Below are positions 7,275-15,165 of a DNA stretch of 64,000 bases, in pieces (positions within the stretch are counted from its first letter, which is position 1; every line of letters starts with the position of its first letter). This DNA is from ZC4RG30 sp035556135. GTDB taxonomy: Bacteria; Pseudomonadota; Gammaproteobacteria; Steroidobacterales; Steroidobacteraceae. Both the position numbers and the translations under genes were made by a program. The DNA lies in contig DATMFO010000004.1 in NCBI GenBank assembly GCA_035556135.1, positions 404,754 to 468,753 of the forward strand. Direction: 5' to 3'. Under the pieces are notes generated by a model. That model did no database searches, was not told the DNA's origin, and saw only the letters and a program-made list of their open reading frames with translations.

Positions 7275-7766
7275 CTACTTGTCAATTCTCCGCAGGGGAA
7301 ATGCCTTCGCGGACGCTGCGGGGATATCCGTTCCCGACGGAGTACTCTGCCGTAGCGTCGCGTTGCCTAGGTATGAGCTAGTCTCGGTGAGGAAGCCTAC
7401 GCCAAGCTTTGGGTACAGCGTGTATGTTTCGAATCTGTCTCCACGTTGCAGCCCGGCGTTCACCATGAGCAGAACCAGCATATCGGTGCCTCGCGCCAGA
7501 ATGAGGGCGTCGTAGTCTTCGGAGGCGTCCGTATTCTCGCCCACTGGTAGAAGGCGAATGGTGGCCGTATTTCCTTCGGCGGGGACGTTGAACTCGAACC
7601 TATAGCGCGACGCTTGATCGGAGTTCGGCGTCAAGGCTTTTGTCTTCTCACTGTAGTCAAGGCGAACTCCCTCATCTGTCACGAACACCGCCTTCCACGG
7701 CTCAGCGCAGAAGCCGGGGATGGACGGCACAACGAGAGTGCAGAGGAGTGCAATCGCTTTAAGCAT
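7275..7766 (-). CDS. Cassette gene, exported hypothetical protein
   Basis: 163 residues from ATG 7766 with GTGAGG upstream. The N-terminus MLKAIALLCTLVVPSIPGFCAEP is a Sec signal peptide, cleavage likely after CA near residue 21. The mature domain is beta-rich with no cysteines or recognised motifs. Likely periplasmic; function unknown. Confidence 0.6.
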   Translation of the reverse strand: MLKAIALLCTLVVPSIPGFCAEPWKAVFVTDEGVRLDYSEKTKALTPNSDQASRYRFEFNVPAEGNTATIRLLPVGENTDASEDYDALILARGTDMLVLLMVNAGLQRGDRFETYTLYPKLGVGFLTETSSYLGNATLRQSTPSGTDIPAASAKAFPLRRIDK

Positions 7767-7782
7767 AGTGCCTCACAAAGTC

Positions 7783-7946
7783 GCCTAACTATAAGTTCAG
7801 CGACCGCGCACCCAACCAGGCGCGGAGCGCGCGGGCGCACAGCGCCCGCCCAGAAAGTGATGGTGCGCGCCCGCGCGCCAGCACTTTATGGTTCATTGGG
7901 ATGAGCACTTTATGCTGGTGCGGTTCGCTGCAACTACTGGTTAGGC
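7783..7946 (-). repeat. attC site e (long variant)
   Basis: 164 bp, GCCTAAC (7783-7789) to GTTAGGC (7940-7946). The central part differs from the majority type and carries GCACTTTATG twice (GCGCGCCAGCACTTTATGG and GAGCACTTTATGC). It closely resembles attC u at 17484, so the two form a second attC subfamily in the array. Confidence 0.92.
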
Positions 7947-8486
7947 GCCGGGCAAAGTTTTCGGATATGAGCCACCTTTGAATTCCCCCGTGTTGAGGTC
8001 AAGCTCAAAGGGGTACCAGAAGTCGCTCGGTTCCCATGCCTCGCCACGTAGCCGCTCCCCCTCTATGCGAACGGACCTGAAGCCCTCCCAGGACACCCGA
8101 TCTGATTCCCACACCAACCCCATAGGGCCGAGAGCGAAAAATCGAATTCCTTGGTCGTCAAAGATAATCCACGGCCGAGAGGGGTGATTCCAAACGCCCT
8201 GGATCGCAGCGCCGAAGGTAGTGGTGACCACCTTGGCAACCGGGTCGACCACGTAGGCTTGACCGTCGGAGATCACAACCGCCTCGCGCATATTGGGGTG
8301 TGGAAGAACCTGATCGTAGCTGCCTAGTCCTCGTGCAAAGTTCCCAATCCATGTCTCGGCGTCCCCGCTTATTGTGAACTCTACGACCAAACCCTCGGAA
8401 TGGAGACCTTGGCCGGTGGCGCTGAAGCCTTGTGCCGGCGGGCCGTATGCAGGCAGGCCGGTAAGAACTCGAGTGGAGAAGGTCAT
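7941..8486 (-). CDS. Cassette gene, hypothetical protein
   Basis: 181 residues from ATG 8486, only five bases inside the attC core; the stop TAA is in the downstream attC core (GCC GGC GCC TAA). The sequence has a repeated aromatic beta pattern (WIGNFARGLGSYD, VVISDGQAYVVDP, WIIFDDQGIRFFALG, FWYPFELDLNTGEF), like a small beta-propeller or immunity-type domain. It has no signal peptide. Function unknown. Confidence 0.6.
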   Translation of the reverse strand: MTFSTRVLTGLPAYGPPAQGFSATGQGLHSEGLVVEFTISGDAETWIGNFARGLGSYDQVLPHPNMREAVVISDGQAYVVDPVAKVVTTTFGAAIQGVWNHPSRPWIIFDDQGIRFFALGPMGLVWESDRVSWEGFRSVRIEGERLRGEAWEPSDFWYPFELDLNTGEFKGGSYPKTLPGA

Positions 8487-8491
8487 CCAGC

Positions 8492-8617
8492 GCCTAACTA
8501 CCCAGCTCAGCGACAGGCGGCTCGCCAAGGTTGATCGTGGGCAGTTTATCCATGATGGTCAGCTATCCTCACACCAAGGGTCGCTGGCCGCCTGATCGCT
8601 GCAGCGCAGAGTTAGGC
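8492..8617 (-). repeat. attC site f (divergent centre)
   Basis: 126 bp from GCCTAAC (8492-8498) to GTTAGGC (8611-8617). The outer arms are standard, but the centre reads GGGCAGTTTATCCATGATGG instead of GAGCACTTTATG. This variant resembles the GCAGTTTATCGCTGACCG segment in the gene-free cassette at 15166-15644. Confidence 0.9.
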
Positions 8618-9028
8618 GACAGCATTTTGCACCCTACCTTCATAGCACCCCTCCCAGTTCCATGTTGGAGTCTCGCTCTCACCGCCTGCATACAAGTACA
8701 CACTCTTCCACTTCTTGGATTCTGACAGAGACTCCCAAGCCTCGTCTTGACGCCCCACCAGTACAGACCACGTCAGAGTCTGTTCGGTCGACTTCAAATG
8801 AAGTTCAATGGGAACAGTTCCCGTGGGCAACAAATTCATCAGGCCCACCGCACGGAGCTGATCGACTGAGTCGCTTACGATGCGAAAGAAATTCCAACCG
8901 TCCACACAGACAGGCAGGTCCATCTGGTACAGCAGGCTGTATAGCGCGTTCGCGACGTCATTGGGTGCCTCGCACGCAGGACCGCCCTGAGGGAAGCACT
9001 GAGTGATCTGGTCTCGAATTGCTTGCAC
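8612..9028 (-). CDS. Cassette gene, hypothetical protein
   Basis: 138 residues from GTG 9028 (GGGTGGCAA upstream); the TAA stop is in the attC core. Notable segments are FPQGGPACEAPNDVANALYSLL and WNWEGCYEGRVQNAVA. It lacks a signal peptide and membrane segments and is probably a small cytosolic acidic protein. No family recognised. Confidence 0.55.
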   Translation of the reverse strand: MQAIRDQITQCFPQGGPACEAPNDVANALYSLLYQMDLPVCVDGWNFFRIVSDSVDQLRAVGLMNLLPTGTVPIELHLKSTEQTLTWSVLVGRQDEAWESLSESKKWKSVYLYAGGESETPTWNWEGCYEGRVQNAVA

Positions 9029-9050
9029 TTGCCACCCAGGCTGAGCTGTC

Positions 9051-9188
9051 GCCTAACTACCAAGCTCAGCGACGGCGCGATGAGCTCTCAGCACGCGGGC
9101 GCGCCAGCGCTCGTGTGCGCTTGGCGCTCGGCCGCCCGCGGCCGAGCACTTTATGCCAAACGCCGCTCGCTGCAGCGCAGAGTTAGGC
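9051..9188 (-). repeat. attC site g
   Basis: 138 bp, GCCTAAC (9051-9057) to GTTAGGC (9182-9188); majority type. It serves the first copy of the repeated gene-free cassette family. Confidence 0.95.
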
Positions 9189-9650
9189 GACGGCCTCAAA
9201 TTCGAGCTTCTTAGTGCTTCAAGCACGCGCCTTCTCCATGCACCCTCTTGTTCTTTGTAACCTCTGATCAGCGGGTAGCGCTGAACGAAGCCAGGACCAT
9301 GATGCCGCCGCGGATCTAGCGGCGCAATGCACGACTTAACCTTTGGCCGACGGGGCGTTGGGAGAAAGGCGTAGATGCCATAAGCCGGCCGTAGGCTTCG
9401 TTGGCGGCTCGAGCCTGGAGACCGTTGCCCTATCAACCGAGCACTTTATGGATGATCGATTTTCACGGGATCGCTGAGCGGCCATAGCCGGCAATCCAGG
9501 CACAACGCTTCCCTTTTGGAAGGCGGAAGGCTTCAGACGAAGCCGATAGCAGTGTGGGTTGGAGCGCCGCGGAAAGCGAGCAACGGAGAAACTACGGGCA
9601 AGACAAGCAAGAGCCTCTTGCGACCACTCTTGCCGGTGTGAAGATCCGTC
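9189..9650 (-). other. Repeated gene-free cassette, copy 1 (subfamily A)
   Basis: 462 bp. It aligns over its whole length with the 462-bp cassette at 10344-10805 and, more loosely, with four others at 15.2, 15.8, 16.4 and 18.2 kb. Shared landmarks on the plus strand are a GCCGC...GCGGC hairpin (9304-9323) followed by GCAATGCA, a GAGCACTTTATG segment at 9439-9450 identical to the attC apex, and a pyrimidine/purine hairpin near 9515. A minus-strand frame ends in the shared C-terminus RGAPTHTAIGFV, but its N-terminus has no good start. No long conserved protein is seen. Confidence 0.75.
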
Positions 9651-9788
9651 GCCTAACTACCCAGCTCAGCGACGGCGAGACGACCTCTCAGCACGCGGGC
9701 GCGCCAGCGCTCGTGTGCGCTCTTCGCTCGGCCGCCCGCAGCCGAGCACTTTATGCCAAACGCCGCTCGCTGCAGCGCAGAGTTAGGC
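9651..9788 (-). repeat. attC site h
   Basis: 138 bp, GCCTAAC (9651-9657) to GTTAGGC (9782-9788); majority type. It provides the TAA stop of the membrane-protein gene at 9783-10187. Confidence 0.95.
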
Positions 9789-10187
9789 GGCACGACGGCT
9801 GGTTCGAATTCTGGAACCCACGAAGGTACCAATGACTGCTGGTCCGATCATGAAGATCAAGCTTACCAATCTGTCGCCCAAGGATATGCCACCCCCAAGT
9901 AGAAGCAAGAGCGTGTATGGTGTCGTGCCGGCACATTGAGCGAGGGTCGAAGCTGCCCACTTGTGCCCGGCGAAATAGCCAAGTGTGCCGGACACGAGCG
10001 CGCCGACCAGCAGCGCCAGAAAGAGCCCGACTACTGCCGCGCCAAAGTAGCCGAGAGCAAAGCAGAACATGGCGTAAATGAAGCCAACGGGTACACCGAC
10101 AGCCATTGCGGCTGCCCGCGAAGGCTCCGGGTGCCGCTCAGTCGATTCGGCGTTGGATGCGAACGACTCGGCGTCTTGGGGATTCAT
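9783..10187 (-). CDS. Cassette gene, multi-pass membrane protein
   Basis: 134 residues from ATG 10187; it ends RTSRRAA with the stop inside the attC core. After a polar N-terminus (about 25 residues), hydrophobic glycine-rich segments cover about 29-73 (two or three helices) and 88-124 (two helices), and GHKWAAS lies in a loop. It looks like a small inner-membrane protein. No family recognised. Confidence 0.6.
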   Translation of the reverse strand: MNPQDAESFASNAESTERHPEPSRAAAMAVGVPVGFIYAMFCFALGYFGAAVVGLFLALLVGALVSGTLGYFAGHKWAASTLAQCAGTTPYTLLLLLGGGISLGDRLVSLIFMIGPAVIGTFVGSRIRTSRRAA

Positions 10188-10205
10188 GCAGGACGAGGGG
10201 GTGCC

Positions 10206-10343
10206 GCCTAACTACCCAGCTCAGCGACGGCGCGCCGGCCTCTCAGCACGCGGGCGCGCCAGCGCTCGGGTGCGCTCTCGGCTCGGACGCCCGCGGCCGA
10301 GCACTTTATGGTGATCGCCGCTCGCTGCAGCGCAGAGTTAGGC
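10206..10343 (-). repeat. attC site i
   Basis: 138 bp, GCCTAAC (10206-10212) to GTTAGGC (10337-10343). The apex reads GAGCACTTTATGGTGATCGC rather than the usual GCCAAACGC, a small variant. It serves copy 2 of the repeated gene-free family. Confidence 0.95.
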
Positions 10344-10805
10344 GACGGCCTCAAATTCAAGCTTCTTCGCGCTTCCAGCACGTGCCTTACCTATGCACCC
10401 TCTTGTTCTTTGCAACCTCAGATCAGCGGGTAGCGCCGATCGAGGCCAGGACCATCATGCCGCCGCATTTCTAGCGGCGCAATGCACGACTTAACCTTTG
10501 GTCGGCGAGAGGGTTGGAGAATGGGATAGATGCCCCAGGCCGGCTGTAGGTGCCGTTGGCGGCTCGAACGCGGAGACCGTTGCGCTATCAACCATGCACT
10601 TTATCGATGACCGATTTTCACGGGATCGCTGAGCGACCATAGCCGGCGCCCCCAGCACGACCTTTCCCCTTTGGAAGGCAGGACGTTTCAGACGAAGCCG
10701 GTAGCGATGTGGGCTGGAGCGCCGCGGACAGTGGGCAATAGTGGAGCCATGGGCAAGACAAGCACGAGCCTCTTGCGACCACTCTTGCTCGTGTGAAGAT
10801 CCGTC
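10344..10805 (-). other. Repeated gene-free cassette, copy 2 (subfamily A)
   Basis: 462 bp, exactly the length of copy 1 and nearly colinear with it. The long minus-strand frame seen in copy 1 is broken here by stop codons, which argues against a conserved long protein. The hairpin loop differs (GCCGCCGCATTTCTAGCGGC) while both stem arms are kept. The internal GCACTTTAT lies at 10596-10604. The short minus-strand frame ending RGAPAHIATGFV is retained. Confidence 0.75.
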
Positions 10806-10943
10806 GCCTAACTACCCAGCTCAGCGACGGCGAGATGCCCTCTCAGCACGCGGGCGCGCCAGCGCTCGTGTGCGCTCTGCGCTCGGCCGCCCGCGGCCGA
10901 GCACTTTATGCCGAACGCCGCTCGCTGCAGCGCAGAGTTAGGC
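10806..10943 (-). repeat. attC site j
   Basis: 138 bp, GCCTAAC (10806-10812) to GTTAGGC (10937-10943); majority type. It is the attC of the membrane-protein cassette at 10995-11324. Confidence 0.95.
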
Positions 10944-10994
10944 GGCACGTCGGCCGGGAGACCACGGCAAATATTCGAGAGATCCGAGGACGCA

Positions 10995-11324
10995 CTACCT
11001 GCGAAACGCACCATCGAGCCATGCCTCCAGTTTCGCTTTGCGCTGTTCGTACACGGCGTCCTGCTCCTCGAAGTCGGAGGTGGAACGCAGCTTTAGACCC
11101 TTGACGCCAATTAGCATGAATAGCACGCATATTCCAACGCCTAGAGAAACAAAGACCCACTGAACGATAGACGAGAGGTCGGTACCTTCAGCGACTATGA
11201 ACGCGAAAGTGATTCCAACTGCGCCGGTCGCTCCAACCAGAATGAATGCCCAGCAGATGCCGTGAAAGAGCAGCACGCGCAGTCTGCTGAGGATTGGGGT
11301 CTTGGTGCTAGAGGATAAGCTCAA
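10995..11324 (-). CDS. Cassette gene, small membrane protein
   Basis: 109 residues from TTG 11324; the start is not supported by a strong ribosome binding site. Two clear transmembrane helices lie at about residues 20-44 (GICWAFILVGATGAVGITFAFIV) and 53-74. A charged cytosolic tail follows (FEEQDAVYEQRKAKLEAWLDGAFRR), probably helical. The function is unknown. Confidence 0.55.
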   Translation of the reverse strand: MSLSSSTKTPILSRLRVLLFHGICWAFILVGATGAVGITFAFIVAEGTDLSSIVQWVFVSLGVGICVLFMLIGVKGLKLRSTSDFEEQDAVYEQRKAKLEAWLDGAFRR

Positions 11325-11333
11325 CGCAGTGCC

Positions 11334-11471
11334 GCCTAACTACCCAGCTCAGCGACGGCGCGCCGGCCTTGAAGCACGCGGGCGCGCCAGCGCTCGTGTG
11401 CGCTTTTGGCTCGGCCGCCCGCGGCCGAGCACTTTATGCCAAACGCCGCTCGCTGCAGCGCAGAGTTAGGC
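11334..11471 (-). repeat. attC site k
   Basis: 138 bp, GCCTAAC (11334-11340) to GTTAGGC (11465-11471); majority type. It carries the stop codon of brnA. Confidence 0.95.
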
Positions 11472-11741
11472 GGCGCTACGCTTGCCACGAGGCTTTGCCT
11501 TCTCTAATGCATCGGCCATGCGGGTTTGCCAGCCTGGCCCAGACGCCTTCCAGCTTGCGATCACATCCGGGGGCAGACGGAGTGACAAGAGTTGACGAGG
11601 TTTCTCGAGCTTGGGTCGTCCGCGGCGTACCAGCTTTTTGCCGTCATAAAGGTCGGCGCCCTTGATCCAGTCTTCGCCCAACTCGGGCACTTCGTCCAGT
11701 TCAGGAGAAGTATGGACGGAACGTCTTCGCTTCGCGCTCAT
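11466..11741 (-). CDS. brnA: BrnA-type antitoxin (cassette)
   Basis: 91 residues. The C-terminal LSLRLPPDVIASWKASGPGWQTRMADAL is the BrnA DNA-binding signature (RLPP-D-V-I, GPGWQ), preceded by the GRPKLEKPRQ linker. The polar N-terminus is the likely toxin-binding part. It follows brnT with a 41-bp overlap, the usual toxin-first order for this system. The stop codon is in the attC core (GCC GCC TAA). BrnA neutralises BrnT and represses its own operon. Confidence 0.9.
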   Translation of the reverse strand: MSAKRRRSVHTSPELDEVPELGEDWIKGADLYDGKKLVRRGRPKLEKPRQLLSLRLPPDVIASWKASGPGWQTRMADALEKAKPRGKRSAA

Positions 11742-11973
11742 GGCAGTGCCTCATGCTAATTACTCTTCTGGCGGTGCCGCGAGGAGTCCACGCCAACACC
11801 ACCAATCGCGCATCCAGCCATCCAACCGAGATGAACCGCTCTTCCCCGTAGTCGTACCTCAGATCCGGCCGGGTGAAGTGAGGACCGGCAAAAACCTCCT
11901 TCGCTCGGAGCAGACCCAGGCCGCGGTCCTGAAGCGTCTGCAACCGCTTTTGGGGATTGCAGGTGATGCGCAT
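11701..11973 (-). CDS. brnT: BrnT-type RNase toxin (cassette)
   Basis: 90 residues from ATG 11973. Family features are the opening ITCNPQKRLQTLQDRGLGL, the EVFAGPHFTRPDLRYDYGEERFISVGWLD core and VVLAWTPRGTARRVISMRHCHERE with the Arg/His residues typical of BrnT. BrnT is a type II toxin that cuts RNA with a RelE-like fold. It has full family length and no visible damage. Confidence 0.9.
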   Translation of the reverse strand: MRITCNPQKRLQTLQDRGLGLLRAKEVFAGPHFTRPDLRYDYGEERFISVGWLDARLVVLAWTPRGTARRVISMRHCHEREAKTFRPYFS

Positions 11974-12026
11974 CGCTTAATTGTAGCTACGAGAAATAGG
12001 ACGTCAAGTCCGAACCAGGAGGCGCC

Positions 12027-12164
12027 GCCTAACTACCCAGCTCAGCGACGGCGCGATGACACTGAAGCACGCGGGCGCGCCAGCGCTCGTGTGCTCTCGG
12101 CGCTTGGTCGCCCGCGGCCGAGCACTTTATGCCAAACGCCGTTCGCTGCAGCGCAGAGTTAGGC
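12027..12164 (-). repeat. attC site l
   Basis: 138 bp, GCCTAAC (12027-12033) to GTTAGGC (12158-12164); majority type with TTCGCTGCAG in the right arm. It provides the stop of the VOC gene at 12159-12560. Confidence 0.95.
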
Positions 12165-12560
12165 GACACGTTGTTTGAATTGAAGTTGATTTCCCTCTGG
12201 GTCCATTCCGTCGATAACGATGAACCCGCGAAACGACCAGGCCTCTGAGTCTGGCCGTAGGCTGCCGCCAGCCTTGGTGGCAACCTCCCGCACCCGCTTA
12301 AGTGATTTCACCACGAAGGTTGGCTTTATGACTGCGGATTCGCGCGGACGCGGCGGCTTAGTGATTTTTATGGCGGCTGCGATCTTGCGAGGAATCGCGT
12401 GCACTACGATCTCAACCCCTACAGCTTGTAGCAGATCGTGCGATGGCTCAGATTCGACGGCTCTGAGGCCCAGCACGCTTTGATAGAAGGCTGAGATGCG
12501 CTTCTTGCTCTTGGCGAAGAGAATCATTCCTTGTCGTGTCGTTGGCTTCCGTGATGCCAT
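12159..12560 (-). CDS. Cassette gene, VOC/glyoxalase-like protein
   Basis: 133 residues from ATG 12560. The VOC layout is visible: MILFAKSKKRISAFYQSVLGLRAVE, a central IKPTFVVKSLKRVREVATKAGG and the end GFIVIDGMDPEGNQLQFKQ. The usual first metal His is not evident, so it may be a binding protein rather than an enzyme. Single-domain VOC proteins are common in integron cassettes. The TAA stop is in the attC core. Confidence 0.75.
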   Translation of the reverse strand: MASRKPTTRQGMILFAKSKKRISAFYQSVLGLRAVESEPSHDLLQAVGVEIVVHAIPRKIAAAIKITKPPRPRESAVIKPTFVVKSLKRVREVATKAGGSLRPDSEAWSFRGFIVIDGMDPEGNQLQFKQRVA

Positions 12561-12614
12561 ACCTCAGCTCCTCAAGAGGAAGACTCTTGCTACCTGAAAC
12601 GCGGCACTAGTGTC

Positions 12615-12748
12615 GCCTAACTACCAAGTTCAGCGACCGCACGCCGGCCTCTCAGCACGCGGGCGCGCATGACCTGTTCGAGCACGACGCCCATCGCCCG
12701 CGGCCGAGCACTTTATGCGTCCCGGCTCGCTGCAACGCCTAGTTGGGC
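12615..12748 (-). repeat. attC site m
   Basis: 134 bp, GCCTAAC (12615-12621) to GTTGGGC (12742-12748). The right arm is CTCGCTGCAACGCCTA, shared with sites o and w. The GTTGGGC core is matched by GCCCAAC at 13360, the entry point of the same cassette. Confidence 0.93.
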
Positions 12749-12749
12749 G

Positions 12750-13070
12750 TCACGTGTTCGTAGACTCATCCCGGTCAGACAGAAGAAGTTGATCAAGCAG
12801 GCGCTCCCCTCGCACCACGTGAAGGATATGTACCACACCCTTCTCATGCCTATAGATCACCCGGCAGGGTCTCTCGACTATCTGGCGGTATCGCCACCCT
12901 TCAAGTTCAGGCAACTTGGACCCGCTTAAAGGGTGGTCAGAAAGCTGGCCCACATGCTTCACAACGCGTTGGACCAGTGCCCTCGCGGCGGCGGGGTTGT
13001 GCAGGGTGATGTAGTCAGCAATCGCGTCTAGGTCACTAAGGGCTGGTTCCGTCCAGACTACTTCAGCCAT
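12750..13070 (-). CDS. parE: ParE/RelE-type toxin (cassette)
   Basis: 106 residues from ATG 13070. The N-terminal VVWTEPALSDLDAIADYITLHNPAAARALVQRVV, then HVGQLSDHPLSGSKLPEL and CRVIYRHEKGVVHILHVVRGER, match plasmid-type ParE toxins, which inhibit DNA gyrase. It overlaps the Phd-type antitoxin gene by 13 bp. The C-terminal tail DESTNT is encoded by the bases just before the attC core. Confidence 0.88.
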   Translation of the reverse strand: MAEVVWTEPALSDLDAIADYITLHNPAAARALVQRVVKHVGQLSDHPLSGSKLPELEGWRYRQIVERPCRVIYRHEKGVVHILHVVRGERLLDQLLLSDRDESTNT

Positions 13071-13315
13071 CGGGACAGGCGCTGCTCGGCTTGGGCATGG
13101 GACATTGTGCGCCCTTCCTCAATCGCCTTTTCACCCCGAGCGATGCCCTCCAGGAGCTTCATGCGGCGCTGCATCAACTCGTAGCTTTCTACGTCGACGA
13201 GGTATGCGCTGGGTTGTCCGTGCTGCGTAATGAGGATGGGCTCGCGACTCCGCTCAAGGTCATCGAGCAGTTCGGTGGCCTGACGCTTCAAGGTGGTGAC
13301 GAGTTCGGTACGCAT
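13058..13315 (-). CDS. Phd/YefM-type antitoxin (cassette)
   Basis: 85 residues from ATG 13315. The Phd/YefM DNA-binding half is TTLKRQATELLDDLERSREPILITQHGQPSAYLVDVESYELMQRRM. The acidic/polar tail (EKAIEEGRTMSHAQAEQRLSRWLK) is the toxin-binding segment. It is expected to repress the operon by binding the 18-bp palindrome 3 bp upstream of its start. Confidence 0.88.
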   Translation of the reverse strand: MRTELVTTLKRQATELLDDLERSREPILITQHGQPSAYLVDVESYELMQRRMKLLEGIARGEKAIEEGRTMSHAQAEQRLSRWLK

Positions 13316-13318
13316 GCA

Positions 13319-13336
13319 GTGATACTATAGTATCAC
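13319..13336 (-). promoter_or_regulatory. Palindromic operator of the Phd/ParE cassette
   Basis: GTGATACTATAGTATCAC is a perfect 18-bp palindrome three bases upstream of the antitoxin ATG. Its TATAGTAT centre can also supply a -10 element, so repressor binding would block the cassette's own promoter. It gives this cassette expression independent of its distance from attI. Confidence 0.75.
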
Positions 13337-13359
13337 TCCGTCAAGCACAAGGCAGTGTC

Positions 13360-13497
13360 GCCCAACTACCAAGCTCAGCGACGGCGAGATGCCCTCTCAG
13401 CACGCGGGCGCGCCAGCGCTCGTGTGCGCTTGCGGCTCGGCCGCCCGCGGCCGAGCACTTTATGCCGAACGCCGCTCGCTGCAGCGCAGAGTTAGGC
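13360..13497 (-). repeat. attC site n
   Basis: 138 bp, GCCCAAC (13360-13366) to GTTAGGC (13491-13497). The body is of the majority type; only the outer core differs, carried in by the neighbouring TA cassette. Confidence 0.95.
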
Positions 13498-13553
13498 GAC
13501 CGGATGGGACTCTCGACGAATTGCTCGTCAGGGTTTGATGTCATGGCCGCTTT

Positions 13554-13844
13554 CTACTCTTCTCGCTTATGGTCGTTCACCCGAAGCTTGCTCACATGAG
13601 AGTGCCCGACGTCCTCCTGCCAGCGGGAAATGTCCTCGCCGCGGACCGGGCGAGTCATGTATCCGCCTACTCCGATGCCAATGATAGCGAAGCCAGCTAT
13701 GAAGCCCCACGGCCGAAGATCAGGAGTGAATAGAGAAAAGAGAACAAACGCCGTGCCGACTAACCCGAACCATATCGCGACCGCGCGAATGCCTATGGTG
13801 AACGTCTTGGCGTAAAGCTCAAGAAAGCGCTTGTTTCGTAGCAT
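13554..13844 (-). CDS. Cassette gene, two-helix membrane protein
   Basis: 96 residues from ATG 13844 (MLRNKRFLELYAKTF); an in-frame TTG at 13859 is an alternative start. Two transmembrane helices lie at about residues 18-40 (IRAVAIWFGLVGTAFVLFSLF) and 45-64 (PWGFIAGFAIIGIGVGGYM). A hydrophilic tail with SRWQEDVGHSHVSK follows. Function unknown. Confidence 0.55.
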   Translation of the reverse strand: MLRNKRFLELYAKTFTIGIRAVAIWFGLVGTAFVLFSLFTPDLRPWGFIAGFAIIGIGVGGYMTRPVRGEDISRWQEDVGHSHVSKLRVNDHKREE

Positions 13845-13875
13845 TCTGATTTCCCGCAAAGCGGTGAGCGAGGTC

Positions 13876-14011
13876 GCCTAACTACCAAGTTCAGCGACCG
13901 GGCGCGGCGCTTCAGCACGCGGGCGCGCCAGCGCTCGTGTGCGCTCTGCGCTCGGCCGCCCGCGGCCGAGCACTTTATGGTGGGCCGGCTCGCTGCAACG
14001 CCTAGTTGGGC
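13876..14011 (-). repeat. attC site o
   Basis: 136 bp, GCCTAAC (13876-13882) to GTTGGGC (14005-14011). The right arm is CTCGCTGCAACGCCTA as in m and w. The core matches GCCCAAC at 14439, the entry core of the same cassette. Confidence 0.93.
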
Positions 14012-14017
14012 GACACG

Positions 14018-14407
14018 TCACATGGGGTACCACTGCGCACAATCCTCACTCGAAAGCGGCCATGATTCTCGACCTTTCATCCTTGGCCTGTCGGGTGTTG
14101 GAAACGTCACCGTAAATCGCAGAGGATTTCCGGGCACCGATGCAGCGGCCACGTATTCCTCGTTCCGATGCTTCATCATGAAACAGAGACTTCGGAGCAG
14201 ATGTCCTTGGTCGGGTACGCGCCTCGGTGGGTCATAGGACATTTCAACCAGTGAGCTAGCGCCAGATTGTTCGAGCTCTTTGAACGTCATACTGAAGGCC
14301 GGCATTCCGGCGCTCGATGAACTTATCGTGACGGCAAAGAGACTAGAGTCGCCGGCGATTACGAGCGCAGGAAGCAGGACCAAGGCGGACGCTATCGTTG
14401 ATCTCAT
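14018..14407 (-). CDS. Cassette gene, exported hypothetical protein
   Basis: 129 residues from ATG 14407. MRSTIASALVLLPALVIAGDS is a signal peptide with cleavage likely near residues 18-19. The mature part contains MSYDPPRRVPDQGHLLRSL and SEDCAQWYPM with two cysteines, suggesting a disulfide. Likely periplasmic; no family recognised. Confidence 0.55.
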   Translation of the reverse strand: MRSTIASALVLLPALVIAGDSSLFAVTISSSSAGMPAFSMTFKELEQSGASSLVEMSYDPPRRVPDQGHLLRSLCFMMKHRNEEYVAAASVPGNPLRFTVTFPTPDRPRMKGRESWPLSSEDCAQWYPM

Positions 14408-14438
14408 GGCTGCTCACCCTTGGGCAAAGCGCAGTGTC

Positions 14439-14576
14439 GCCCAACTACCCAGCTCAGCGACGGCGAGATGACGCTGAAGCACGCGGGCGCGCCAGCGCTC
14501 GGGTGCGCTTGCGGCTCGGCCGCCCGCGGCCGAGCACTTTATGCCGAACGCCGCTCGCTGCAGCGCAGAGTTATGC
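14439..14576 (-). repeat. attC site p
   Basis: 138 bp, GCCCAAC (14439-14445) to GTTATGC (14570-14576). The rare GTTATGC core is mirrored by GCATAAC at 15028, so the two ends of the cassette between them carry the same variant. Confidence 0.95.
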
Positions 14577-14597
14577 GCCGCGACGCCTGCGCCACTC

Positions 14598-15011
14598 TTA
14601 TGGACTCTTAAGTTGTGCAAACCGCCTACCCTCTGGATCCCATTCGATAGTTATCGCGTCCATGGCGCCGTTCGCCGCTTTTCTGACCCTGCAGCACTCA
14701 ATGGTGACGTATTGGGGTCTCTGTGCCGTAACGAAGAACCCTCGAGACCCATCGTCGTGAATCCTGGCATCGACTTGGCCGCTGCCTAAATATAGGGCCG
14801 TTCGTTCGACGCGATAGAGAACAAGAGCGTCGGCGGACGTCGCGCTTCTAACTTCGAGCCGAGAGTAGGCGTCAGAGGTATTGGGCTCGCGGAAGCCGTA
14901 CAGGTATCCAACCGCTGCGTTGTCTGCGACAAATGTGTGCAGCAGCACTGGACTGGGCTGCGCAGCGTACGCGGCACCGGCCAGCAGCAGGAGTCCGAGA
15001 GTTTTCAGCAC
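14598..15011 (-). CDS. Cassette gene, exported hypothetical protein
   Basis: 137 residues from GTG 15011. The frame stays open through attC q, but those residues are attC-encoded and are excluded. The N-terminus MLKTLGLLLLAGAAYAAQPSP is a signal peptide cleaved after AYA. The mature domain is beta-rich (VGYLYGFREPN, RLEVRSATSADALVLYRVE) with a Cys-Cys pair in TIECCRVRKAANG. The start has only a weak ribosome binding site. Function unknown. Confidence 0.5.
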   Translation of the reverse strand: MLKTLGLLLLAGAAYAAQPSPVLLHTFVADNAAVGYLYGFREPNTSDAYSRLEVRSATSADALVLYRVERTALYLGSGQVDARIHDDGSRGFFVTAQRPQYVTIECCRVRKAANGAMDAITIEWDPEGRRFAQLKSP

Positions 15012-15027
15012 AACAGTGACCCGTGGC

Positions 15028-15165
15028 GCATAACTACCCAGCTCAGCGACGGCGCGATGAGCTTTCAGCACGCGGGCGCGCCAGCGCTCGTGTGCGCTCT
15101 GCACTCGGCCGCCCGCGGCCGAGCACTTTATGCCAAACGCCGCTCGCTGCAGCGCAGAGTTAGGC
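15028..15165 (-). repeat. attC site q
   Basis: 138 bp, GCATAAC (15028-15034) to GTTAGGC (15159-15165). The body is standard and the outer core is the variant brought by the neighbouring cassette. It serves copy 3 of the repeated gene-free family. Confidence 0.95.
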
